Positions 1-6,698 of a stretch of DNA of 14,136 nucleotides are shown piece after piece (position 1 is the stretch's first letter; the number at the start of each line of letters is the position of its first letter). This DNA is from JAIXRY01 sp964444515. Lineage in GTDB: Bacteria; Patescibacteriota; Minisyncoccia; Phycocordibacterales; UBA9973. Location: NCBI GenBank assembly GCA_964444515.1, contig CAYUGY010000016.1, positions 1-14,136 of the forward strand, in the 5' to 3' direction. The notes under the pieces were generated by a model, which saw only the letters and a list, made by a program, of their open reading frames with translations, was not told where the DNA came from and did not search any database. Position numbers and translations under genes: made by a program.

Positions 1-1022
1 CTTATCGTAGGAAATTCATTGTAAGGAAGGTTGAATTCTTTACAAACCTGTCTTACAACCAGACTAAGTTGTGGGTAATATTCATGACTTACTTTAGGGA
101 AGAGATGGTGTTCAATCTGAAAGTTAAGTCCACCAACATACCACGAAAGCAACTTGTTATTGGTCGCAAAATTGGCTGTTGTAAGAATCTGATGCACAGC
201 ATTCTCATGTTCGATAAAACTATGTTTTGTTCCTGGAAAAGGAGACGGTGCATCAATCATCTGTGTCGATTCAACAACATGAGCTAACTGAAAAACAGTG
301 CTAATAGTGAGACCGACAATAGATGTCACTACAAAGTATCCAAGAACGACCATCCAAAAAGGATGGAATATGCAAGGAATAATGATAAATACAGTCGCAT
401 GCGCAATTTTACTCAACCAAAACATAAAATGATTTTTGATTGTGAAGTGCAAACCTGAATTACCGACAGTTCCTTTGAAATAGGTTACAAAGTCCGAGTA
501 CCATATCCAAGAGGAGTACCCGAATAGTGCGTAAACATACCACAAATACCGATGCTGATGAACCATCCAAGGATACCATTTTTGTGAAGGATGAAACCGA
601 CCAAAATAGGGGATATTAATATCTGTATCATATCCATTAATGTTGGTATACGTATGATGCACTTCATTGTGTTTAGTCTTCCAAATATCAGCATTACCAC
701 CAAGCAGGTTGAGCCAAAGACCCAAGAATTGGTTGAGCCATTTTTTTCGACTAAATGAACCGTGAACCGCATCATGCATAATATTGAAACCAATACCCGC
801 AATGATAATACCAAACAAAAAGAGTAGCGGTATCGAAAGATACCAAGCGAGATTAGTGGTTGCCAATAAATAATATGTAGCAAACCATGCAAACATAAAG
901 ATTGCAGCTTTTAGATGCAATCTATGAGTCCCTTGTGTTCCATACCGATCAAGATACGGAGCCGCAAGTTCATCGAGCCTCCTCCTGAATGGATTCGGAC
1001 GGTTAGAGAATTTGAGTCCCAT
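1..1022 (-). CDS. Fatty-acid desaturase (acyl-lipid/acyl-CoA type), 3' end cut off
   Basis: The minus-strand frame opens at an ATG at 1022 and runs 340 codons without a stop to the window edge, so the C-terminus is missing. All three histidine boxes of the membrane di-iron desaturases are present: HDAVH (residues 83-87), HNEVHH (118-123) and QIEHH (302-306). Hydrophobic stretches lie at about 38-80 and 205-248, on either side of box 2, as expected for the four-helix membrane fold. The QxxHH third box and the lack of a cytochrome b5 domain place it with the COG3239 (DesA3 / linoleoyl-CoA desaturase-like) group. The reaction would be O2-dependent insertion of a double bond into a membrane acyl chain; regiospecificity cannot be read. 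No clear Shine-Dalgarno precedes the start. It lies directly downstream of the HU terminator and is probably a separate transcript. Confidence 0.93.
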   Translation of the reverse strand, partial: MGLKFSNRPNPFRRRLDELAAPYLDRYGTQGTHRLHLKAAIFMFAWFATYYLLATTNLAWYLSIPLLFLFGIIIAGIGFNIMHDAVHGSFSRKKWLNQFLGLWLNLLGGNADIWKTKHNEVHHTYTNINGYDTDINIPYFGRFHPSQKWYPWMVHQHRYLWYVYALFGYSSWIWYSDFVTYFKGTVGNSGLHFTIKNHFMFWLSKIAHATVFIIIPCIFHPFWMVVLGYFVVTSIVGLTISTVFQLAHVVESTQMIDAPSPFPGTKHSFIEHENAVHQILTTANFATNNKLLSWYVGGLNFQIEHHLFPKVSHEYYPQLSLVVRQVCKEFNLPYNEFPTI

Positions 1023-1071
1023 ATGATGTTGTTTTATAAAGAATTTTTCCTATTTAATTGTATCACTCTTA

Positions 1072-1115
1072 CATAAAAACAAAATCACCCACATGTGGGT
1101 GATTTTGTTTTTATG
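1072..1115 (-). terminator. Perfect 44-nt palindromic terminator after HU
   Basis: Bases 1072-1093 and 1094-1115 are perfect reverse complements (22 bp each, no spacer). The core is a G+C-bearing CACCCACATGTGGGTG flanked by A and T runs, so it can terminate on either strand. It sits between the HU stop and the desaturase start, and in the minus direction would end the HU transcript. Confidence 0.85.
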
Positions 1116-1152
1116 CCGACAATCTTACAAGCTATAGATCTTGTTTGATTTC

Positions 1153-1186
1153 TAATAAAAACAAATTTAATTAATTGTTTTTATTA
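1153..1186 (-). repeat. AU-rich 12-bp hairpin overlapping the HU stop codon
   Basis: TAATAAAAACAA (1153-1164) and TTGTTTTTATTA (1175-1186) are perfect reverse complements around a 10-nt loop. The HU stop codon is inside the arm. It could be an extra weak terminator or an mRNA 3'-end protecting structure ahead of the stronger palindrome at 1072-1115. Confidence 0.5.
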
Positions 1187-1459
1187 TTTTGCAACAGCGT
1201 CTTTGAGAGCTTTTGCTGCGCGGAATTTTGGAACTCGTGTTGCTGGAACACTTACAGACGCACCTGTTTTTGGGTTGCGAGCCGTACGTGCTGCACGCAT
1301 CTTTACAGAAAAGATACCGAGCCCAGCGATACTTACTTCTTCGCCTTTCTTCAAGGTACCTACTACTGCGTCCAAGATACTATCGACAACCATTTCAGCT
1401 TGTACTTTTGTACCGCCGATTTTCTCTTGTACGAGTTCTACTATTGCTGCTTTGTTCAT
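1184..1459 (-). CDS. hup: HU-family nucleoid DNA-binding protein
   Basis: A 91-residue protein, the standard HU length. It starts MNKAAIVELVQEK and carries the family's GLGIFSV and RTARNPKTG elements (about residues 46-66), which form the DNA-contacting beta arm including the tip proline. It ends in the VPKFRAAKALKDAV helix. HU dimers bend and compact DNA and assist origin opening and recombination. The ATG at 1459 matches the family N-terminus. The gene is monocistronic: its own promoter is at about 1533-1562 and a terminator is at 1072-1115. The upstream region contains a perfect inverted repeat over the predicted transcription start. Confidence 0.96.
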   Translation of the reverse strand: MNKAAIVELVQEKIGGTKVQAEMVVDSILDAVVGTLKKGEEVSIAGLGIFSVKMRAARTARNPKTGASVSVPATRVPKFRAAKALKDAVAK

Positions 1460-1498
1460 AATAAAAAATACTATGACTATTAATGAGCGACCATTTCG

Positions 1499-1532
1499 AC
1501 AGACAGCTTATGCGTTCGCCTAAGCTGTCTGT
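1499..1532. repeat. Perfect 12-bp inverted repeat over the HU transcription start
   Basis: ACAGACAGCTTA (1499-1510) and TAAGCTGTCTGT (1521-1532) are exact reverse complements around the 10-nt loop TGCGTTCGCC. It begins directly downstream of the HU -10 box, so a start 7 nt beyond the -10 falls inside the arm at about 1526. This is the usual place for an operator, though an RNA hairpin in the leader is also possible. Confidence 0.65.
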
Positions 1533-1562
1533 ATTATATCTAAGTTTTACAAGGGGATGCAA
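1533..1562 (-). promoter_or_regulatory. HU promoter
   Basis: On the minus strand a perfect TATAAT lies at 1538-1533, with TTGCAT at 1562-1557 and an 18-nt spacer. The -10 is consensus; the -35 matches only 3 of 6. The predicted start near 1526 gives a leader of about 67 nt before the HU ATG. Confidence 0.55.
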
Positions 1563-1610
1563 GCCCTTCGCTGTTGACAAGTTTTTAAAATGATTTTTTG
1601 TTTTTATATA

Positions 1611-1645
1611 ATAAAAGACAACAAACTTTGTTTGTTGTCTTTTAT
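1611..1645 (-). terminator. RNase Y terminator
   Basis: A 16-bp perfect stem (1611-1626 with 1630-1645) closes a TTT loop; the core is GACAACAAAC/GTTTGTTGTC. It starts 12 nt past the RNase Y stop, and the minus-strand tail is T-rich (TTATTATATAAAAA region). Confidence 0.85.
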
Positions 1646-1657
1646 TTAGCTGTTTTA

Positions 1658-3187
1658 TTATCTTGCAAATTCGATAATACGATTTTCACGAATTACTGTA
1701 ATCTTAATTTCACCTGGGAATTTGAGCTCTTGTTCAATTTTTCGAACAATATCACGTGCCAAATGCTTGGCTTCAATATCAGATACGTCATCAGGGGAGA
1801 CAAAGACACGAACTTCACGTCCAGCAGAGATAGCATAAGACTTCTCAACCCCCTTGAAACCATTGATAATTCCCTCGAGGTCAGCCAATCGCTTCAAATA
1901 GTTCTCAACAGTGTCACGACGCGCTCCTGGGCGCCCACCAGAGATATAATCAGCTGTCTGCACAATGACTGCTTCGATGCTTTCATGAGGACAATCATCA
2001 TGGTGAGACTTCATTGCAGTAATAATGCGTGGATCTGCTCCAAATTTTTCAAGAATACGAATACCGATATCAATATGTGTTCCTTGGACCTCATGATCGA
2101 GTGCTTTTCCGATATCGTGCACCAATGCACCAGCCTTGGCTATAGCAACATCACCACCAAGCTCTTCTGCGAGCATTCCTGCAATGTGCACCATTTCAAT
2201 CGAGTGTTGGAGTACATTTTGACCATAACTCGTGCGGAAATGTAGTCTTCCAACAATCGCTACGATACGTGGATCAAGATTGAATATTCCACATTCATAC
2301 ACCGCACGTTCTCCTTCTTCTTTCATGATCTTATTGATTTCATCACGAGCACTATCTAGCATCTCTTCAATCTTTGCAGGCTGAATACGTCCATCAGAGA
2401 TAAGATTTTCCAACGCAACACGAGCTACTTGTCGACGAACAGGATCGAATGAAGAAATCACAATTGTACCTGGCGTGTCATCAATAATGAGCTCAACACC
2501 AGCGGCACGTTCGAACGATCGAATATTGCGACCTTCTTTTCCAATAATTTTACCTTTGATGTCCTCTGAAGGAATATTCACGACAGTTGTTAGGTGCTCT
2601 TGAGCAGTAGAAGATGAAAGACGATGAATAGTGGTAGTCAGTATTTCCTTGGCACGACGATTCAACTTCTCTTCGTTTTCGCGTTCGAGCTTGCGCGTAC
2701 GAATCATTAGATCTTCTGCATAATCACGCTCAATATCTTTTTCAAGGATCACTTTTGCTTCTTCTTTTGAAAGTCCGGCGATTTTCTGGATTTCTTTGAT
2801 TTTTCCAGCCTCAAGTTCTGAGACATTGGCTTTTATTGTTTTGATTTCCTCAACTTGATCTTTCAGATGATCGGCCTCCTTATCGAGCTCAACCTGACGA
2901 GCATCGAGATATTCTTCTTTTTTAACCAAACGAACTTCAGTTTTTTTCCATTCGTCTGTTTTTGTTTTTTCGAGCTCTTTGAGCTCTTCTTCTTTTTCTT
3001 CTGCTTTGGTGCGGGCTTCTTCGGTAATACGAGCAACTTCTTCTTTGGCATTCAAAATCATTTGTTTGATTTCGATATCAATAGAACCTCGTTTTGCCAT
3101 TGTCAGTAGGACACGGATAAAATATCCAGCACTCCCTCCGAGAATAAAAGCCAAAAGCACAAAGGCTGTTTCGACTGTAAATATCAT
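1658..3187 (-). CDS. rny: Ribonuclease Y (membrane-anchored endoribonuclease)
   Basis: A 509-residue protein, close to the roughly 520 of Bacillus RNase Y. Domains in order: an N-terminal membrane helix (about 6-29); a long charged coiled coil rich in Glu and Lys (about 40-185); a KH RNA-binding domain with the GxxG loop in IIGKEGRN (214-221); an HD domain whose metal pair is in ALVHDIGK (H357, D358) with downstream SHHDD (394-398); and a conserved C-terminal domain ending KITVIRENRIIEFAR. It makes the initial cut in mRNA decay, tethered to the membrane. The start is ATG 3187, with no Shine-Dalgarno. The hexamer TAGCAT ends 7 nt before it on the minus strand, which could be a -10 for a leaderless message but is weak. 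It has its own terminator at 1611-1645. Confidence 0.97.
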   Translation of the reverse strand: MIFTVETAFVLLAFILGGSAGYFIRVLLTMAKRGSIDIEIKQMILNAKEEVARITEEARTKAEEKEEELKELEKTKTDEWKKTEVRLVKKEEYLDARQVELDKEADHLKDQVEEIKTIKANVSELEAGKIKEIQKIAGLSKEEAKVILEKDIERDYAEDLMIRTRKLERENEEKLNRRAKEILTTTIHRLSSSTAQEHLTTVVNIPSEDIKGKIIGKEGRNIRSFERAAGVELIIDDTPGTIVISSFDPVRRQVARVALENLISDGRIQPAKIEEMLDSARDEINKIMKEEGERAVYECGIFNLDPRIVAIVGRLHFRTSYGQNVLQHSIEMVHIAGMLAEELGGDVAIAKAGALVHDIGKALDHEVQGTHIDIGIRILEKFGADPRIITAMKSHHDDCPHESIEAVIVQTADYISGGRPGARRDTVENYLKRLADLEGIINGFKGVEKSYAISAGREVRVFVSPDDVSDIEAKHLARDIVRKIEQELKFPGEIKITVIRENRIIEFAR

Positions 3188-3519
3188 TTTTTATATGCTA
3201 AGAAAACACCGATTCTATGTAGCGGCGAATATCAGAAATAACGTGTCTTAAGAAATATAATGCTTTGAGATACATAATTTTGAATTTTCTACCTCGAAAA
3301 TTCACGTCGAAAGAATTTTGACAACGGAGTTGGTAAATTTTTCGACGCAGATTGAGGAAACGATACAGACATTCAGTCGGTTAAGGAAAAGTGCGGGAAG
3401 GTCAGAAAGGGTGTCTTTTTAGACTTGATTAAAGAGTAACAAAATAAATATAACACAAAGAGTTACTTGTTTCTAGTAGTAAGATTCTAATGAAAACGTA
3501 AGTGCTTTTGGAATAAGCA
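3188..3519. other. Gene-free 332-nt stretch between rny and a divergent small gene
   Basis: No convincing coding frame, tRNA or known RNA motif is visible on either strand. It must hold the minus-strand rny promoter, for which I find no consensus pair. Its one structured element is the hairpin at 3305-3347. Bases 3385-3420 are unusually purine-rich for this genome. Confidence 0.6.
3305..3347. repeat. Long imperfect hairpin upstream of rny
   Basis: CGTCGAAA (3305-3312) pairs with TTTCGACG (3340-3347). The stem continues as AATTT/AAATT after a single bulged G (3313), then CAAC/GTTG (3322-3325 with 3329-3332) around a GGA triloop, with a small internal loop between. That is about 17 bp in total. 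It lies about 120 nt upstream of the rny start and could be part of an rny leader or an operator. Confidence 0.4.
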
Positions 3520-3548
3520 TTGACATATATATACGTAATTTGTATATT
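3520..3548 (+). promoter_or_regulatory. Consensus promoter for the small membrane-protein gene
   Basis: TTGACA (3520-3525), a 17-nt spacer and TATATT (3543-3548) give a near-perfect housekeeping promoter. The expected start at about 3555 leaves a leader of about 19 nt before ATG 3574. This rules out an in-frame TTG at 3520 as the translation start, because it is the -35 box itself. Confidence 0.8.
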
Positions 3549-3573
3549 AGCCACGGAATTAAAAACAAAACAA

Positions 3574-3972
3574 ATGAATAAAAACATCAATTTCGTGGAA
3601 GTAATAGAAAATCATCATCGTTTCCGCACACAACCTCCTTTTCTTTGGAAAATTGTTATATTTCTGTTTTTGGTCTTTATGCTATCAGTAGCTCTTTGGA
3701 TTTCAAAAATATCTGTATATGGGTACACACCGAACACAAGTCTTATACAATTTTTATACAAAATAGAGCCTGGTAATTTAATTTTAATGTGCGAATTTTT
3801 TTGTATGACACTGTTTCTTATCGCACTGTTTCTAGCAAACAGAAACCGGTGGGACCAAAAAAGAGCTGATGCTTATGTGCTTTTATCAAATAAAACACTA
3901 GAGCCTGAGGAAGACTTGCTGAAAAAAATCAATGAAATTTTTGAAGTAAAAGACGAAAAAAAACAACCGTAG
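3574..3972 (+). CDS. Small two-helix membrane protein, unknown function
   Basis: A 132-residue protein. Hydrophobic segments at about 24-45 (LWKIVIFLFLVFMLSVALWI) and about 70-90 (ILMCEFFCMTLFLIALFLA) suggest two membrane helices, with the charged N-terminus and the highly charged C-terminal 40 residues on the same, probably cytoplasmic, side. I recognise no family. ATG 3574 is chosen because the in-frame upstream codons overlap its promoter. It is the only plus-strand gene in the leftward block and has its own promoter and terminator, so it is a stand-alone unit. The last codons and TAG stop are inside the terminator stem-loop, an unusually tight arrangement. Confidence 0.75.
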   Translation: MNKNINFVEVIENHHRFRTQPPFLWKIVIFLFLVFMLSVALWISKISVYGYTPNTSLIQFLYKIEPGNLILMCEFFCMTLFLIALFLANRNRWDQKRADAYVLLSNKTLEPEEDLLKKINEIFEVKDEKKQP

Positions 3973-3988
3973 TGGTTGTTTTTATTTT
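3959..3988. terminator. Bidirectional terminator between the small membrane gene and clpP
   Basis: AAAAACAACC (3959-3968) pairs with GGTTGTTTTT (3974-3983) around GTAGT; the TAG stop of the upstream gene is in the loop. On the plus strand a T-rich tail follows (TTTTTATTTT). On the minus strand the stem is followed by a run of T, so it can also end convergent clpP transcripts. Confidence 0.85.
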
Positions 3989-4060
3989 GGAAAACAAAAA
4001 ACCTTTTATAAAAAGATTTTCCTTTCAGGAGAACCGCTCTTTTCATAACTAGAACCTTTT

Positions 4061-4645
4061 CTATTTCTTCTTGTTTATCATTACTTCATCAACAATGCCG
4101 TATTTTTTAGCTTCATCAGCGGTCATCCAGTAGTCACGGTCTGCATCTTTTTCAACTTGTGCCATTGGTTTACCGGTGTTTTTTGAGAGAATTTTATACA
4201 AGTTTTCACGTGCACGAAGAATATTTTTTGCTGTAATTGCAATATCTGAGGCTTGTCCTTCTGCACCACCCATTGGTTGGTGAATCATTACCTCAGCATT
4301 TGGTAACGCAAAACGTTTACCTTTTGTACCAGCAGAGAGAATCATCGCCCCCATACTTGCTGCCATTCCAACACAAACAGTTGAAACATCACATTTGATG
4401 TGATTCATTGTATCCAAAATCGCAAGACCTGCAGACACAGAACCGCCTGGAGAGTTGATGTAAAAAGAAATATCTTTTTTAGAATCTTGGTGTTCCAAGA
4501 AAAGCAGTTGGGCGATTATCAAATTCGCAACCTCGTCGTTGATACCACCACCGAGGAAGATAATACGTTCATTCAAAAGGCGAGAGTATATGTCATACGC
4601 CCGTTCACCGTTCATTGTTTTTTCGATAACTGTTGGGATTAACAT
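4061..4645 (-). CDS. clpP: ATP-dependent Clp protease proteolytic subunit
   Basis: A 194-residue protein, the usual ClpP length. The Ser-His-Asp triad is complete: S97 in GMAASMGA, H122 in MIHQPMGG and D171 in DADRDYWM, aligning with mature E. coli ClpP numbering. The SPGGSVSAGLAILDTM segment forms the oxyanion/substrate strand region. ClpP forms the tetradecameric chamber fed by a Clp ATPase; no clpX or clpC lies in the window. It starts almost directly at the mature N-terminus (MLIPTVIEKT), so there is no long propeptide. It is downstream of tig in the common bacterial tig-clpP order, but a strong terminator separates them and clpP has its own promoter. Confidence 0.98.
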   Translation of the reverse strand: MLIPTVIEKTMNGERAYDIYSRLLNERIIFLGGGINDEVANLIIAQLLFLEHQDSKKDISFYINSPGGSVSAGLAILDTMNHIKCDVSTVCVGMAASMGAMILSAGTKGKRFALPNAEVMIHQPMGGAEGQASDIAITAKNILRARENLYKILSKNTGKPMAQVEKDADRDYWMTADEAKKYGIVDEVMINKKK

Positions 4646-4695
4646 AAGTAAGTTATAAAGTTAAAAGTTCATAAAGTTTATATAGTAGTGAGAAC

Positions 4696-4723
4696 ACTAT
4701 AGCATTATTTAGGGATTTTTCAA
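4696..4723 (-). promoter_or_regulatory. clpP promoter with extended -10
   Basis: On the minus strand, TTGAAA (4723-4718), a 16-nt spacer and TATAGT (4701-4696) preceded by TGC (extended -10). The predicted start near 4689 leaves a leader of about 44 nt. The -35 overlaps the tail of the tig terminator. The leader holds three AACTTT-type repeats (about 4653-4680), of unknown meaning. Confidence 0.65.
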
Positions 4724-4760
4724 CAAAAAAATAGCGATCAAAGATCGCTATTTTTTTGTT
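4722..4760 (-). terminator. Trigger factor terminator
   Basis: An 18-bp perfect stem (4722-4739 with 4743-4760) with an AAA loop; the core TAGCGATC/GATCGCTA is flanked by seven A and seven T. It starts 3 nt past the tig stop. Confidence 0.9.
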
Positions 4761-4763
4761 TTA

Positions 4764-5831
4764 TTACTTCAATTCTTCCAAGAAATTCAACGCTTTATCG
4801 TTTGTCATTGTTTCATCAATATATGACACCGCACGAGCTTTGTCGGCACCAGGATATTGTTTCAAGATTTCTTCTACTTGTTTTTCAACTTCTTCCTGTG
4901 ATGGCTTCAAATTTTCAGCCTTAGCGATTGCCTCGAGTGCCAATTTTCCAACCACACTTTTCTTGGCTTCACCTTTGATTTCTTCTCGCAAATCAGCTTC
5001 TTTTTTGTTGATACGAGTCATATAGTCATCAAAAGATAGTCCCATTGATTCGATGTCGTGCTTCATGCGTTGCAACATAATATCACTTTCGCTTTGGATG
5101 AGTACTGCAGGGATTTCAACTTCTGTGGCGTCGATCAATGCATCCATAATCAAAGTTCGTACACGAGATTTTTCACGTTGAGTTTTTTCAAGGGTGATAT
5201 TTGCTTCAACTTTTGCGCGAAGCGCTGCAACATCATCAAAACCAAAACTCTTAGCGAATTCATCGTTCAATTCTGGCAACATATCGTCAGTAATTTCACC
5301 ATGAGAATGATCGTCGTGATCATGTCCACCTTCTTCGTGTAGTTTGTTGTGAGCACGCATTTCTTGCAATTGACGCAATGTTTTTTCTACGTCTTGATCA
5401 AGTGGTTGCTCGTTGTCGTTGTTCTCAGTATCATCTTTCTTTGAAATTGCTTCTTTGGCGATCTTTTTGTAATCAGGCAGTGTGAACGACGGCATTACAT
5501 CAGTCACAATTTTGAATTCCAATGGATTTCCCTTAGCAATTTTAGTGATGATAACTTCCGGATAACCGATTGCGTCAACTTTTTCAATAGTTAACATTTC
5601 TAAATAAACAGCTTCGATAGCCAATTCTGCCATTTTTTCAAAAAGCGCCATTTCTGATACTTCTTTTTCAACCATAGTCACAGGTACTTGTCCTTTGCGG
5701 AACCCTTTGACCTCGACAACTTGCGCGAAGATTTCTAGGGCTTTTTGCTTATAGTTTTCTACTTTTTCCCATTCTATTTGAGAAGCCAGCTCAATCTTTG
5801 AATCTGGTAGTGTGTTTTTTGTGATTTTCAT
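4764..5831 (-). CDS. tig: Trigger factor lacking the PPIase domain
   Basis: A 355-residue ribosome-associated chaperone. The N-terminal ribosome-docking domain carries the signature GFRKGQVP (43-50). The helical substrate-cradle domain resumes at LPELNDEFAKSFGFDD (185-200) and runs to the end. In standard trigger factors (about 430 residues) an FKBP-type prolyl isomerase of about 95 residues lies between these parts. Here it is replaced by a short charged linker with a His/Asp-rich patch (GGHDHDDHSHGE, 168-179). ATG 5831 is preferred over an in-frame TTG at 5855, because it gives the family-like start MKITKNTLPD and the TTG lies inside an inverted repeat. It follows two small unknown genes, with a 50-nt gap, and precedes clpP. 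Confidence 0.95.
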   Translation of the reverse strand: MKITKNTLPDSKIELASQIEWEKVENYKQKALEIFAQVVEVKGFRKGQVPVTMVEKEVSEMALFEKMAELAIEAVYLEMLTIEKVDAIGYPEVIITKIAKGNPLEFKIVTDVMPSFTLPDYKKIAKEAISKKDDTENNDNEQPLDQDVEKTLRQLQEMRAHNKLHEEGGHDHDDHSHGEITDDMLPELNDEFAKSFGFDDVAALRAKVEANITLEKTQREKSRVRTLIMDALIDATEVEIPAVLIQSESDIMLQRMKHDIESMGLSFDDYMTRINKKEADLREEIKGEAKKSVVGKLALEAIAKAENLKPSQEEVEKQVEEILKQYPGADKARAVSYIDETMTNDKALNFLEELK

Positions 5832-5845
5832 AGGCAGAGCATACT

Positions 5846-5864
5846 GTTTTTTCAATGAAAAAAC
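5846..5864. repeat. Inverted repeat just upstream of tig
   Basis: GTTTTTTCA (5846-5854) and TGAAAAAAC (5856-5864) are reverse complements around one base. It lies 15 nt upstream of the tig ATG, between tig and the preceding gene. It may be an operator-like dyad, or an RNA hairpin with an AUU loop that weakens read-through. TTGTTT and TATGCT at 17-nt spacing also occur here on the minus strand, a weak promoter candidate. Confidence 0.4.
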
Positions 5865-5881
5865 AAGGCTTTGGTGCCTAT

Positions 5882-6088
5882 TTATTGCTCAAGTGTCTCA
5901 CTATCTGTCGAAGAGGCAACAAAATCAAGTGTTGTAGTATTTTCTTTAACCTCAAGGTTGATTTGGTCTGACACCGGATCTGAGGAGATAGGTTTTTTAT
6001 TTACTTTATTACTTATATAAGAAAGAGAAATACCTCCTATCAACATAAGGAGTATTAAAATAACTAGTTTTTTTCCATTATTTGTCAT
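5882..6088 (-). CDS. Small single-pass membrane protein, unknown function
   Basis: A 68-residue protein from ATG 6088. It has a short basic N-terminus (MTNNGKK), one hydrophobic helix (about 8-26, LVILILLMLIGGISLSYIS) and a polar acidic tail rich in Ser, Thr and Glu, most likely outside the membrane. An in-frame TTG at 6094 could add two residues, but ATG is preferred. It overlaps the 3' end of the upstream secreted-protein gene by 11 nt, so the two are probably co-transcribed and translationally coupled. I recognise no family. Its position before tig suggests the same operon, but function cannot be inferred. Confidence 0.65.
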   Translation of the reverse strand: MTNNGKKLVILILLMLIGGISLSYISNKVNKKPISSDPVSDQINLEVKENTTTLDFVASSTDSETLEQ

Positions 6089-6569
6089 TTGCAATATTTA
6101 TGACGATCTGACGGAGCAATTTATTACTGTCATTAGTATTGTCACGCAGTGAATTTATGGTATTTTGTTTACTTGTGAAAAATTTGGCTGTCGAATCGAT
6201 TGTTTTGATTGAACTCAATTCAGTAACATATCCTTTTGCCAGTTCAATATTTTTGTTTACTATATCCCAATTTGTTTGTGTTTCTATTGATAGTGTTTTT
6301 CCGTTCGCAACATATTCAGCAATTTGTTTTTCAACTTTTTGATAACGAGATTGTATACGAAGCAGGGGAGACGCAAAAATACCGTCGATTTTATAAGCAG
6401 GTGCTTTTGTTTCAATGATTTCTACTGTAGAAGTTGCTTCAACCACTGTTGTAATTGCTGTTGTCGATGTGGCTTTTGGTGTAATAGTTGTGTTCTTTTT
6501 AACAGCTGCAGCATTACCAATAAATGGAAGGAAGAACAATGGTAACAAAAGAATAGAAGGATATTTCAT
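6078..6569 (-). CDS. Predicted secreted protein with Thr-rich linker and coiled coil
   Basis: A 163-residue protein. Residues 1-22 form a signal peptide (MKYPSILLLPLFFLPFIGNAAA) with a likely Ala-X-Ala cleavage site. A low-complexity Thr/Ala/Val/Ser stretch follows (about 24-53). From about 70 to the end there is a helical, Gln/Asn/Lys/Glu-rich region (QSRYQKVEKQIAEYVANGK onward) resembling a short coiled coil. This layout suggests an exported protein with a flexible tether. No family is recognised. It is first in a pair with the overlapping small membrane protein. A TATACT hexamer ends 7 nt before the ATG, so the message may be leaderless. Confidence 0.75.
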   Translation of the reverse strand: MKYPSILLLPLFFLPFIGNAAAVKKNTTITPKATSTTAITTVVEATSTVEIIETKAPAYKIDGIFASPLLRIQSRYQKVEKQIAEYVANGKTLSIETQTNWDIVNKNIELAKGYVTELSSIKTIDSTAKFFTSKQNTINSLRDNTNDSNKLLRQIVINIANDK

Positions 6570-6576
6570 ATGATTA

Positions 6577-6612
6577 AGTATACAACAAAGAAAAGTATAA
6601 GGAATTAGTATA
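6577..6612 (-). promoter_or_regulatory. Three TATACT hexamers before the secreted-protein gene
   Basis: On the minus strand TATACT occurs at 6612-6607, 6599-6594 and 6582-6577. The last ends 7 nt upstream of ATG 6569, the geometry of a -10 serving a leaderless mRNA. None has a good -35 at 16-18 nt, so which one is used is unclear. Confidence 0.4.
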
Positions 6613-6620
6613 AGTATGAG

Positions 6621-6663
6621 AAAACAAAAGAGCGACAGACTTCGTCTGTCGCTCTTTTGTTTT
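6621..6663 (-). terminator. nusA-ppa operon terminator
   Basis: A 20-bp perfect stem (6621-6640 with 6644-6663) with a TTC loop; the GC-containing core GAGCGACAGAC/GTCTGTCGCTC is flanked by A and T runs. It lies 36 nt past the ppa stop on the minus strand. Confidence 0.9.
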
Positions 6664-6698
6664 TGGTAGTAGCTAGATGCTAGTCGCCAGAAGCTTTT

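Noticed and set aside
485..892. Minus-strand open frame of 135 codons
   Set aside because: It lies in a shifted frame inside the desaturase gene; the desaturase frame is open through the whole region and carries all three His boxes.
1598..2245. Plus-strand open frame of 215 codons antisense to rny
   Set aside because: Its composition reflects the complement of conserved rny codons, it has no recognisable domain, and it starts next to the rny terminator.
3188..3519. tRNA, RNase P RNA or tmRNA in the rny upstream gap
   Set aside because: No T-loop, CCA-type acceptor or other conserved core was found on either strand.
5832..5855. TTG start for trigger factor at 5855
   Set aside because: ATG 5831 gives the family-like N-terminus, and the TTG lies inside an inverted repeat.
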